From L227-5C sp038209275 (lineage in GTDB: Bacteria > Chloroflexota > Chloroflexia > Chloroheliales > Chloroheliaceae): a DNA stretch of 13,707 nucleotides. The notes under the pieces were generated by a model. That model had not been told where the DNA came from and searched no databases. It saw only the letters and a list, made by a program, of their open reading frames with translations. Of this stretch, positions 1 to 7,800 are shown one piece after another (the stretch's first letter is position 1; each line of letters opens with the position of its first letter). Position numbers and translations under genes: made by a program. Where the stretch lies: contig JBBQXW010000198.1 in assembly GCA_038209275.1 (NCBI GenBank), positions 1 to 13,707 of the forward strand, written 5' to 3'.

Positions 1-1922
1 GCTAATTTCTTGATATGATTGAGCAAACCGCCATCCAGCAAAATTGCCAGTTCGCGTTCGCTCAACGTGGCGTTCATTTTGATTTCGCTACCCTGACTCA
101 CGTTTCGGACGACCACGCCCTGTCCTGCCTTCAATTGTTCCCTTAGCCCAGTGATTTCCAGCAAATCGCCTTGCTCAATTTTGGCGTAATCTTCGGGCGC
201 GGCAAAGGTGAGTGGCACAACTCCGAAATTAATCAGGTTCGAGCGATGAATCCGGGCCAGCGAAATGACCAGCACCGCCTGTACCCCCAGGTAACGCGGG
301 GCAAGCGCGGCGTGTTCGCGGGCGCTGCCCTGCCCATAATTCGAGCCGCCCACCACAAAGCTTTTGCCCAGTTCTTTGGCACGAGTGGCAAAAGTTTTAT
401 CTACCCGCTCAAAAGTAAATTCCGCCAGCGCGGGCAGATTCGAGCGCAGCGCCAGCACTTTCGTTCCGGCGGGCGAAATATGGTCGGTGGTAATATTATC
501 GCCGACCTTCAAAATCACCGACCCGCTCAAATTATCTTCAATTTCGCCAAAGCGCGGCAGGGGCTTGATATTTGGCCCGCGTATAATTTCTATAGAAGAA
601 GTATCCTCGATTGGCGGAATAATCATTGCGTCGTTAATCTCGAAGCGTTCCGGCAATTCGATTTGCGGGTATTCGCCGAGGGTGCGCGGGTCGGTAATCA
701 CGCCAGTTATGGCGGTGGCGGCGCAAGTTTCGGGGCTGGCGAGATAAACCTTTGCGTCCGGCGTGCCGCTCCGTCCCTCAAAATTACGGTTAAAGCTTCG
801 CACCGCCACGCTCCCGCTCGGTGGCGACATTCCCATGCCGACGCACGGGCCGCAAGCCGATTCTAACATTCGCGCTCCCGCCACAATCATATCGGCCAAC
901 CCGCCGCTCCGAGCTACCTGGGTATAGACCTGCCGCGAACCGGGACTGACCGTAAAACTCAGGTTAGGGTGGACACTTTTCCCCTTTAGCACCTGCGCCA
1001 CCACCGAAAGGTCGCGATAGCTGCTGTTGGTGCAACTCCCGACCGAAACTTGCTGTACCGCAATTCCGGCTACCTCGCTCACCTTCACCACGTTATCGGG
1101 GCTGTGTGGCTGGGCAATCAGTGGCTCTAGCGTGTTCAGGTCAATTTCTACATCTTCGTCATAACTTGCGTCTAGGTCTGCCGAGAGCGCCGTCCAGACC
1201 TCTTCGCGCCCCTGCGCCCGCAAATAAACCCGCGTCCGCTCGTCACTTGGGAAAAGCGAGGTGGTTGCCCCCAGTTCTGCGCCCATATTGGCAATCGTGG
1301 TGCGGTCAATCACGTTCAGACTATCCACGCCAGGGCCATAGTATTCGATAATCCGGCCTACCCCGCCTTTGACCGTCAAGCGCCGCAACAGTTCCAGAAT
1401 AACATCTTTGCCGCTCACCCAGGGCTGCAACCGTCCGATTAGTTTCACCCCGACAATTTTCGGCATCGCCAGATAAAACGGCCCGCCACCCATCGCGACG
1501 GTAACATCCAATCCGCCCGCGCCAATCGCAATCATGCCCAGCCCGCCGCACAAGGGGGTGTGGCTATCGCTGCCCAGCAAAGTCTTGCCCGGTACGGAAA
1601 AGCGCTCGGCGTGTACCTGATGGCAAATGCCGTTGCCGGGTCGCGAAAAATATAGCCCGAACTTGGCGGCGGTAGATTGCAAAAAGCGATGGTCGTCGGC
1701 GTTCTCAAAGCCAGTTTGCTGCATATTATGGTCAACGTAGCTGACCGATACCTCGGTCTGCACTCTGGGTAGTCCGATAGCCTCGAACTGAAGATAGGCC
1801 GCTGTGCCGGAAGCATCCTGAGTTAAAGTCTGGTTAATCCGTATACCAATTTCTGTGCCAACTGCCATTTCGCCCGAAACAAGGTGCGCGCCCAAAATTT
1901 TTCGCGCCAGGTTAATTCCCAT
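1..1922 (-). CDS. Aconitate hydratase, short Aquifex-type (C-terminus cut by window edge)
   Basis: This enzyme interconverts citrate and isocitrate in the TCA cycle using a 4Fe-4S cluster. I translated it by hand from ATG at 1922; 640 codons stay open to the window edge, so only a short C-terminal tail is missing if it matches the roughly 640-660 residues usual for this compact family. Visible motifs are YVDHN (62-66), GSDSHT (117-122), GSCTNS with C297, and ACGPC with C357 and C360 (the three cluster ligands), then TTDHISPAG in the swivel domain and NYGQGSAREH around S533-R535. The start follows GAGGAG 12 bases upstream and a good extended -10. Two deviations stand out: the second serine of the usual GSSREH is alanine (A534), and the usual KSFARIH reads ISLARIH (553-559). 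3-Isopropylmalate dehydratase or homoaconitase is less likely, because large and small domains are fused in one chain of aconitase type. Confidence 0.93.
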   Translation of the reverse strand, partial: MGINLARKILGAHLVSGEMAVGTEIGIRINQTLTQDASGTAAYLQFEAIGLPRVQTEVSVSYVDHNMQQTGFENADDHRFLQSTAAKFGLYFSRPGNGICHQVHAERFSVPGKTLLGSDSHTPLCGGLGMIAIGAGGLDVTVAMGGGPFYLAMPKIVGVKLIGRLQPWVSGKDVILELLRRLTVKGGVGRIIEYYGPGVDSLNVIDRTTIANMGAELGATTSLFPSDERTRVYLRAQGREEVWTALSADLDASYDEDVEIDLNTLEPLIAQPHSPDNVVKVSEVAGIAVQQVSVGSCTNSSYRDLSVVAQVLKGKSVHPNLSFTVSPGSRQVYTQVARSGGLADMIVAGARMLESACGPCVGMGMSPPSGSVAVRSFNRNFEGRSGTPDAKVYLASPETCAATAITGVITDPRTLGEYPQIELPERFEINDAMIIPPIEDTSSIEIIRGPNIKPLPRFGEIEDNLSGSVILKVGDNITTDHISPAGTKVLALRSNLPALAEFTFERVDKTFATRAKELGKSFVVGGSNYGQGSAREHAALAPRYLGVQAVLVISLARIHRSNLINFGVVPLTFAAPEDYAKIEQGDLLEITGLREQLKAGQGVVVRNVSQGSEIKMNATLSERELAILLDGGLLNHIKKL

Positions 1923-1970
1923 GCTCTTCCAAAACTCCTCTTTAGCTAAAATCGCTCATCTAACTTAAGA

Positions 1971-1979
1971 ATTATATCA
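1971..1979 (-). promoter_or_regulatory. Extended -10 promoter element of the aconitase gene
   Basis: On the minus strand this reads TGATATAAT, a consensus TATAAT with the TG extension. No good -35 hexamer lies 16-18 bases upstream, which is tolerated for extended -10 promoters. Transcription would begin near 1964 and give a leader of about 40 bases. That leader holds a 10-bp palindrome (TTTAGCTAAA, 1941-1950) and the Shine-Dalgarno sequence GAGGAG (1935-1940). A CACGTG palindrome (1980-1985) abuts the upstream side. Confidence 0.55.
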
Positions 1980-2031
1980 CACGTGCCTAATCGCTTTTCG
2001 GGTTTGATTTAGAGCAGCATTATCACCTACC

Positions 2032-2099
2032 AAAAACAAAAGCCGGATATTTTGAGAATTTCTTGCAAGAAATTCTCAAAATATCCGGCTTTTGTTTTT
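2032..2099. terminator. 68-bp perfect palindrome, likely bidirectional intrinsic terminator
   Basis: Two 34-base arms are exact reverse complements with no spacer (centre between 2065 and 2066). GC-rich blocks (GCCGGA/TCCGGC) lie near the base of the stem, and the outer ends are T4GT5 on either strand. RNA from either strand would therefore form a long hairpin ending in a U-rich tract. It begins 7 bases beyond the stop of the PRC-barrel gene, which is read toward it, so it should stop that transcript before the separate aconitase promoter. The arms are far longer than in a typical terminator. Confidence 0.75.
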
Positions 2100-2106
2100 A
2101 CTTTAT

Positions 2107-2598
2107 TTAATGTAGTTCGGCGGCAATCTGGTCTGGGACGATTAAAATTTTAGCACCAAAATTTAAATCGGGGCTATTAGAAATGGAATGTTTTTTGGCA
2201 AAAATACCACCGCTACTTACTTCATAGCCAGTAATTGCCAGCGTATTCTCATCAAGCATTACGTCGCTTATTTCGCCGAGCAATTTTCCGGCTTGCGTTA
2301 CCACCGAGTTGCCAATGATGGTTTTCAGGTCAGGGAACTTTTGCATAGGATGTTCTTCCTGCGCGACTGCTCCGTCCGGTTCTGGCAAAGTGGCCTGACT
2401 GACCGTAATTGCATCATGACCGACGCTACGCATATCGGACAAAGGCAGCACCTTCCCGGCATTAAAAAGGCCGGATTTTATTTTTAATCCCACTACCTGA
2501 CGGCTAGCCGGGTCAATTATCAAATTATCCAGACTACCAAGTTTGCTGGCGCGCTCCAAATCTACCACCGCCCGGTCTTTCAATTCGCTAAATTTCAT
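2107..2598 (-). CDS. PRC-barrel domain protein (two barrels)
   Basis: A 163-residue soluble protein made of two PRC-barrel units. The first covers about residues 3-68 (SELKDRAVV, GSLDNLIIDPASRQVVGLKI) and the second about 86-160 (FPDLKTIIGNSVV, GKLLGEISDVMLD, ITGYEVSSG). The family is known from photosynthetic reaction-centre H subunits, the RNA-processing factor RimM and many small stand-alone bacterial proteins, often linked to stress or sporulation-like processes. Nothing here fixes the role. The ATG at 2598 is supported by GGGAGGT about 10 bases upstream. The gene ends just before the long palindrome. The receiver gene upstream on the same strand is 138 bases away, so co-transcription is possible but not required. 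Confidence 0.85.
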   Translation of the reverse strand: MKFSELKDRAVVDLERASKLGSLDNLIIDPASRQVVGLKIKSGLFNAGKVLPLSDMRSVGHDAITVSQATLPEPDGAVAQEEHPMQKFPDLKTIIGNSVVTQAGKLLGEISDVMLDENTLAITGYEVSSGGIFAKKHSISNSPDLNFGAKILIVPDQIAAELH

Positions 2599-2623
2599 TG
2601 CTTGCCTTACCTCCCAGAATTAT

Positions 2624-2665
2624 ACTTGCTTGATTTTCTCTAGTCTGATTAGCACTAAAGCAAGT
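2624..2665. repeat. 8-bp inverted repeat between receiver and PRC-barrel genes
   Basis: ACTTGCTT (2624-2631) and AAGCAAGT (2658-2665) are exact reverse complements 26 bases apart, each followed outward by a TATA-like stretch. It could be a weak hairpin or an operator ahead of the PRC-barrel gene. On the minus strand TATAAT (2619-2624) touches the inner side. The arms are short enough to occur by chance. Confidence 0.3.
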
Positions 2666-2736
2666 TATATACCAGTAGAAGCAGGACTGATGTCTATCGT
2701 AACCTCTGCCCTAGCTGGATTTGGATTAACAATCAC

Positions 2737-3120
2737 TTATCCAGCAATTTCGTTGGTGGGTGAAGAAGGCAGCACTTTTTCGAGAGCCTGGAAAAATTCC
2801 TGGGCCGTAAAAGGTTTGGCTAAGAAAATATCGAACAGCGTACCTTCTCCAGCCAGATTACCAATCTGGCCTGAAACAACAATGCGGCGCGCTCGGCTCA
2901 GTTTAACATCCTGCGTAAACAGTCGGCATATATCCAGGCCAGTAATCGTCCCACCCAAATTATAGTCTGTTATCAGAATATCGGGTACTTCATTAGCAGC
3001 TCTTTCCATAGCCTCTAGTCCGTTAGCTGCTGTCATTACTTCATAAGATTTGGTTCGTAACAAACGTTCCATTACACGTAATAAATTAGGGTCATCGTCT
3101 ACTACTAAAACGTTGAGCAT
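2737..3120 (-). CDS. Single-domain response regulator (receiver only)
   Basis: A 127-residue CheY-like receiver with no output domain. It shows the acidic pair D8/D9, the phosphoacceptor D52 (in LITDYNL), the switch residue S83 (VVSGQ) and the invariant lysine K102 (LAKPF), so it should accept phosphate from a histidine kinase and act through a partner protein. The loop after D52 is unusual: it reads NLGGTITGLD where receivers normally have a proline-glycine turn, and it is about one residue longer. The ATG at 3120 has a strong GGAAAGGAG upstream, but the spacing is long (13 bases). The hybrid kinase at 4830 is a possible partner only by proximity; it lies on the other strand beyond lipM and already carries its own receiver. 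Confidence 0.9.
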   Translation of the reverse strand: MLNVLVVDDDPNLLRVMERLLRTKSYEVMTAANGLEAMERAANEVPDILITDYNLGGTITGLDICRLFTQDVKLSRARRIVVSGQIGNLAGEGTLFDIFLAKPFTAQEFFQALEKVLPSSPTNEIAG

Positions 3121-3186
3121 GACTTAACCGGTACTCCTTTCCTAGTACTTCGCTTTTAATCTAACTCTCCTGCAATAGCTTAATTT

Positions 3187-3604
3187 TAGGTCAGAACAAG
3201 CTAAAGTGAAGTGAAAAATATCACACAACTATAGTGACCTAATATTCATCAATTAAGGAACGAACCAATTTGAGCAGAGGAGCAAAGCTTGATAGCAGTT
3301 CAGCTTTCTAGGCACTGACTATTTGGTGGCGAAGTATTTTCAAACACGTTTTTCGTGTTATTTATTCATATAGTTCCAATTTTCTCTCTAGTTCTTATGA
3401 TGACTGTATTATACATAATAAGACCTAAGCATGAATGAGACTATAGACCTAGTTTGAATATGCCTTTCTACCAGATAGCTTTCCGTCGTTAGTCCAATTC
3501 TTAATACACCTTTTTATCAAAAATAGTGCCAATCATACTAATTTAAACTAGGTCTTTAGGCTACATCGGCTTTCAATTCAGCTTGCTAAAACCTGACAGA
3601 CCTA
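3187..3604. repeat. Six copies of GACCTA/TAGGTC in the divergent intergenic region
   Basis: The hexamer occurs at 3187-3192 (reverse), 3236-3241, 3422-3427, 3446-3451, 3549-3554 (reverse) and 3599-3604. The first two form an exact 8-bp inverted pair (TTAGGTCA and TGACCTAA). The fourth and fifth lie in an 11-bp inverted pair (AGACCTAGTTT and AAACTAGGTCT). About 0.2 copies would be expected by chance over both strands. This suggests binding sites for one regulator controlling one or both flanking genes; the regulator is unknown. Confidence 0.45.
3210..3225. promoter_or_regulatory. Candidate Crp/Fnr-family operator
   Basis: The sequence reads AGTGA, six bases, TCACA. This matches nine of the ten core positions of the CRP consensus TGTGA-N6-TCACA. 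Its centre is about 97 bases upstream of the receiver gene start, a plausible activator position. The match is to the enterobacterial consensus, so the binding protein in this organism is an inference. Confidence 0.3.
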
Positions 3605-3634
3605 TTAGGATAGTACCAGGAGGAAAGATTAAAA

Positions 3635-4507
3635 ATGACCTGGAATGTCCCAGACTGGCGCTTATTGCGTAGCGGGCGACAGAGCGGCCCATACAATATG
3701 GCCCTCGACGAAGCATTATTGGAAAGTTATGTTGGTTTAATCAAAGAAGGCGAACGACCCGCTCCAACGCTGCGGCTATACGGCTGGCAACCAGCTTGCC
3801 TTTCGCTGGGTTATGCCCAGCGTGCCGAGCGCGAGGTAGATTTTGAAAGTTGTGGTCGGTCAGGTATAGATTGGGTACGGCGACCTACCGGGGGGCGGGC
3901 GATTCTGCACGACCTGGGCGAACTCACCTATAGCCTGACCGCCTGTGAAGACGATACCCGGCTTGGCGGGAGTGTACTCGAATCCTATCGCAAAATTAGC
4001 GGAGCGTTGGTCGAAGGTCTGGCTAGATTGGACGTAAAAGCCGAAACCGCCGCTAAAGAAGCACGGGGCGAACAGGGCGCGGCTACTGCCGCCTGTTTCG
4101 ATGCGCCCAGCGCCTACGAAATTACTTTTGAGGGCCGCAAACTTATTGGCAGCGCCCAGGCCCGACGGAGTGGCGCACTGTTGCAGCAGGGTACGATTTT
4201 GCTCTCGATAGATGTAGAGCGCCTGTTTAGTGTCCTCAAGCCGCCGCCCCGTCGCAGCCGCGAAGAAGCGATTGCCCAGGTCAGGGACAGGTTGGTTTCT
4301 ATCGAAGAAGCTCGTAGCAAAGCCGTTTCTTTCGAGGAAGCCGAAGCCGCCTTTGCCCGTGCCTTCGCCGATTATTTTAACACCAAGCTAATCGAAAGCC
4401 ACCCTACTTCTGCCCAGCAAATTCTGTCTGAACATCTTTATCATGAAAAATACCAGAATCCAGCCTGGAATATGGAGCGACAGCGCGCTACTCCGGCCTT
4501 CCGCTAA
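3635..4507 (+). CDS. lipM: Octanoyltransferase LipM-like / lipoate-protein ligase A family protein
   Basis: A 290-residue cytosolic enzyme of the BPL/LplA/LipB fold, which attaches octanoyl or lipoyl groups to lipoyl-domain proteins such as the E2 subunits of 2-oxoacid dehydrogenases and GcvH. RRPTGGRAILHD (82-93) is the acyl-adenylate/acyl-binding loop. CFDAPSAYE (154-162) carries a cysteine at the position of the catalytic cysteine of Bacillus LipM, and GRKLIGSAQ (167-175) contains the conserved lysine K169. The C-terminal KYQNPAWN is shared by LipM and LplA proteins. The cysteine motif favours an octanoyltransferase using octanoyl-ACP over an ATP-dependent lipoate ligase, but the families are close and biochemistry would decide. 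The ATG has AGGAGG 11 bases upstream. No other lipoylation gene (lipA, gcvH) is visible in the window. Confidence 0.85.
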   Translation: MTWNVPDWRLLRSGRQSGPYNMALDEALLESYVGLIKEGERPAPTLRLYGWQPACLSLGYAQRAEREVDFESCGRSGIDWVRRPTGGRAILHDLGELTYSLTACEDDTRLGGSVLESYRKISGALVEGLARLDVKAETAAKEARGEQGAATAACFDAPSAYEITFEGRKLIGSAQARRSGALLQQGTILLSIDVERLFSVLKPPPRRSREEAIAQVRDRLVSIEEARSKAVSFEEAEAAFARAFADYFNTKLIESHPTSAQQILSEHLYHEKYQNPAWNMERQRATPAFR

Positions 4508-4563
4508 AGCAAGCAGTCCACCTCGCTACTACATATAATATAGTGCAAGCGAAAATTCCGGCT

Positions 4564-4598
4564 TTTTTAGCTTTTGCAAAATTTGCAAAAGCTAAAAA
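4564..4598. terminator. Hairpin with 17-bp arms after lipM
   Basis: Arms 4564-4580 and 4582-4598 are exact reverse complements around a single A. The hairpin lies 57 bases past the lipM stop. The stem is AT-rich and no T-run follows the right arm, so it is a poor match to a textbook intrinsic terminator. It shares the flanking string CCGGCTTTT with the long palindrome at 2032-2099. Its position between two plus-strand genes fits a transcript end or an RNA-stabilising structure. Confidence 0.5.
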
Positions 4599-4694
4599 GT
4601 AATTCTGGTTTAGTGGTTAAGTTGACCGAATTGGAGTAAAATAAGCCACCAGAGTCACTTGGATTAGACCCAATGACTATAACAATTTTGGAAG

Positions 4695-4722
4695 TTTTCA
4701 ATTATACTTAGCATATCATAAT
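4695..4722 (+). promoter_or_regulatory. Candidate sigma-70-type promoter for the hybrid kinase
   Basis: TTTTCA (4695-4700), 16 bases, CATAAT (4717-4722): four of six and five of six matches to the -35 and -10 consensus. It would start the transcript near 4729 with a leader of about 100 bases. The region is AT-rich, so chance matches are common. Confidence 0.3.
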
Positions 4723-4829
4723 TGTCTTCTTAAACCTTGCAATCCTGGCGCTACAAATCCAGTTCTACGCCGTTTATACTATTAGCAACTATTTTGCCGA
4801 GGTTAATACATAAAGTAGATAGGTGTTTT

Positions 4830-7800
4830 ATGTCCAAAGCATCCCCTGGTCAAACTTCTTCCCCGCCCACCCGTTCGCCCGAACAAAGGGCCGAGGCTAT
4901 ACCAAACGGGCTGGATGAACTTAACCAGGAAGATTTTAAACGTTTGAGCCAATCGCCGTTACTCAGTTCGGTGCTTTCGCTGGAACCCGCCGGGGTAATT
5001 CGGGCAATGGCCCTTAGCTTTATCGCTTTTTGCACTATCGGTACGATAGTAGTAAGCGATTGGCCCTTGCAAACGCTGCTGATGTATTTGCTATTGGTGG
5101 TAGGTGGTACAGCGGTCTTTTTCGTTACCGGCAATAATGGGCATTTACCGCCGCTAGTTGAACTTGGCGCAGTAGCTTTAGAGACGGTTTTACTGATTGC
5201 CTCAGTGTTGGTGGCGGGCTTGAATAACAGCATGTTTTTCTCGCTGCTGCCGCTTTATGTGGTGGTCGGCCATATTCAGGTCAGGTTTCGGATGCGCTAT
5301 GCTCTGCCCTTGAGTGGCCTTATCTGGCTGATTTTGGTGATTTGTATTTACAGCAGCGAGAGTAGTGGAGTACGCACCAACTTTGTAATTATTGCCCTCA
5401 TGCTGACTTTGCCGCTTATATTTACCACTATGACTGCCCGCTTTATGGTGCGCGAGAGTCGCCAGCACGCCCGATTGGTGCAGACGCTGGCGGAATTGCA
5501 AAGATCGGAGGAGCGCTATCGGCAGGTGACAGACCGGGCCAACGATGCGATTTATATTCTCGATGGTTCGGGGCGGTTTAGCTTTGTCAATCCTAAAATG
5601 TCTGAACTGAGTGGTTATGCCGCAGAGGAGCTAATCGGGAAGCATTTTACTTCAGTTTTAAGCGCTCAGAGCCGTACCCTGGCCCGTGAACGATTGCGGA
5701 ATTCGCCTGCACGCGACCAGAATACCCCCGACGATGTGGTGCAACTTGAACTGGTACGTCGCGACGGTGCAAAAGTGACGATTGAAGTGAATACTTCGCT
5801 TTTCACCGAGAGTGAAATTCGCGAAGGTCAGACCTTTGCCACGCCCGGACGGGGCTGGGTTGGGGTGGCGCGCGATGTCACCGAACAACAACGGATGCGC
5901 GCTCAAATGGTGCGGCGCAACCGCGACTTAACCGCCCTGAATGCAGTAATCAGCACCGCCACTCAGTCGCTGGAACTGGACAAGACCTTGAACGATACGG
6001 TAACAACGCTGGTAGATGTATTGGGCGCTGACGTAGCGGGTATTACCCTGATTGAAGACGAGACCCGCCTCTTGAAAGTAGGCGCTTACAAAGGGGCAAG
6101 CGATATGGTGGTGCGGGCGGTTAGTCCCGGCAATTTGAAAGAAGGCGAAGGTTTGACCGGCGAAGTCGCCGCTACCGGGCAGCCTATGCTTATTGGTGAT
6201 ATGACCACCGATCAGCGCGTAACAATTAGTACCGTCCGCGAAATGGGCCTGAAAGCTTTTGCCGCTGCCCCAATTAAGACCCGTGACCGAATTTTGGGCG
6301 TACTAAGCCTGATTAGCCACGAAGAAAACGCCTTTACCCAGGATGATTTGGATTTGCTGGTCTCAATTGGCAACGGGCTGGCGGTAGCGATTGAAAACGC
6401 CCGGCTCTACGGTACTTCACTCAATCAGGTGCGCGAACTGACCTGTCTGGCGGAAATAGCCAGCGCGATTAATCTTTCGGAAGCCCAGAGCGAAACCCTC
6501 GACAAGATAGCCGAGATTATTGGCAACAATTTGGGCTATCGTGGTTGTGCAATTTATCTGGTTGACCCCGAACAACATATGCTGCAAGGCTTTGGCACGC
6601 ACAAGCTATCCGAAAAATTTGTCAAAACTATCAATGAAGCCGTAACAATGCGCGACGACAAGCACGAAATCGAGAAATGGCCGCTGTTTCAGGCGCTCCA
6701 CAGCACCACGCCAGTGGTAACGCCCGTATCTAAATATTGGCTGGAAGGCCGGATGAATACTTCTTTAGTGGAGGTTTTTCAGACAGAATCGCAACAGGCG
6801 GGCTGGAATACCGTTATCAGCGTGCCGTTGCGTTTGCAGGGGCAGAACGTGGGTGTAATTGGCTGTTACAGCGCCGAAAAAACCCCGCCGCCCGACAGCG
6901 AGTTGCGGTTGCTGACTACGATTGCCAACCAGACTTCGCTGGCAGTTCAAAATGCCCGGCTTTACCGCGAGCAACATCGCCGGGCCGAGCAATTGCGGGC
7001 CGTTGCCGAACTGGGCCGGAAGATTGGCTCAATTTTGAGCGTGGATGAACTGTTGCCCTTTATTACTCGGTTGCTCCAACAAACTTTCGACTATTATAGT
7101 GTCTGCATCTTCCTGATTGACCCGCAAGACCCGCGTTCGTTGCTATTAAAGGCTTTTACTAGCTGGCATCAGGATACTCAGGTTGGCTTGCGGCTCTACA
7201 TGGGCAATCAGGGCGTTATTCCCTGGGTTGGGGAACATGGCGAACCGGCAGTGCTGCCCGATGTGAGCAAAGACCCGCGCTACCTGGAATATGCCGATGC
7301 CGGGGTGGTGCGCTCGGAGCTAACCGTGCCGATTCGGAGCGGGGCGCGGGTGGTCGGGGTACTCGATATTGCCAGCACGATACCGAACGGCTTTGACGAG
7401 GTAGATTTGGCGACCATGCAAGCGATGGCGGAACAGGTAAGTATTGCGCTGGATAACGCCCGGCTCTACACCGAGCTAAACCGAATTGTAATGCAGCTAA
7501 AGAGCGCTAACATTGAACTGGAAGAAGCTACCCGTCACAAAAGCGAATTTCTGGCAAATATGAGCCACGAACTACGCACGCCGCTCAACGCTATTATCGG
7601 TTTTAGCGAATTGTTGCAGGATAAGGTTTTTGGTTTGCTCAACGAAAAGCAAGACCGCTATGTCAACAATATTCTGGTGAGTGGGCGGCATTTGCTGGCG
7701 CTGGTGAACGATGTGCTGGATTTAGCAAAGGTCGAGGCCGGACGCATGGAATTGCACCCCGAAGACTTTAACCCCGACGATGCGATTCGCGATGTAGAGG

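Larger units (their letters stand above)
3121..3634. other. AT-rich divergent intergenic region, no gene seen
   Basis: The 514 bases between the divergent receiver and lipM genes carry no ORF with a credible ribosome binding site and nothing resembling tRNA. It is strongly AT-rich (one 60-base line, 3361-3420, has 14 G or C). It must contain promoters for both neighbours. It holds the GACCTA cluster, a CRP-like palindrome (3210-3225), an 11-bp inverted repeat (3445-3455 with 3545-3555) and a 6-bp stem with a T5 loop (3343-3359). Confidence 0.7.
4508..4829. other. Intergenic region upstream of the hybrid kinase
   Basis: The 322 bases contain the hairpin at 4564-4598 and a candidate promoter near 4695-4722, and no gene that I can support. 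The kinase reading frame is open upstream of 4830 from a TTG at 4737. Those 31 extra codons have no ribosome binding site, so I treat them as leader. Confidence 0.55.

Noticed and set aside
171..1816. Several open frames on both strands within the first 1.9 kb
   Set aside because: They are shadows of the aconitase, whose frame is continuous on the minus strand and carries all family motifs.
2619..2647. TATAAT on the minus strand as promoter of the PRC-barrel gene
   Set aside because: The -35 match is poor (three of six) and transcription would start inside the Shine-Dalgarno sequence, so it is probably a chance match.
2543..2965. 140-codon plus-strand frame across the PRC-barrel and receiver genes
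   Set aside because: It overlaps two well-supported minus-strand genes and the gap between them, and its product has no recognisable domain.
3398..3439. Short ATG frame of 13 codons in the divergent intergenic region
   Set aside because: It has no ribosome binding site and is too short to separate from chance in AT-rich DNA.
3583..3611. TTGCTA-N17-TAGGAT as promoter of lipM
   Set aside because: Each box matches four of six, but the start would fall in the ribosome binding site; I cannot separate it from chance.
4737..4829. TTG start giving 31 extra residues on the hybrid kinase
   Set aside because: No ribosome binding site precedes it, whereas ATG 4830 has AGGTG at good spacing and leads into a normal cytoplasmic tail before the first membrane segment.
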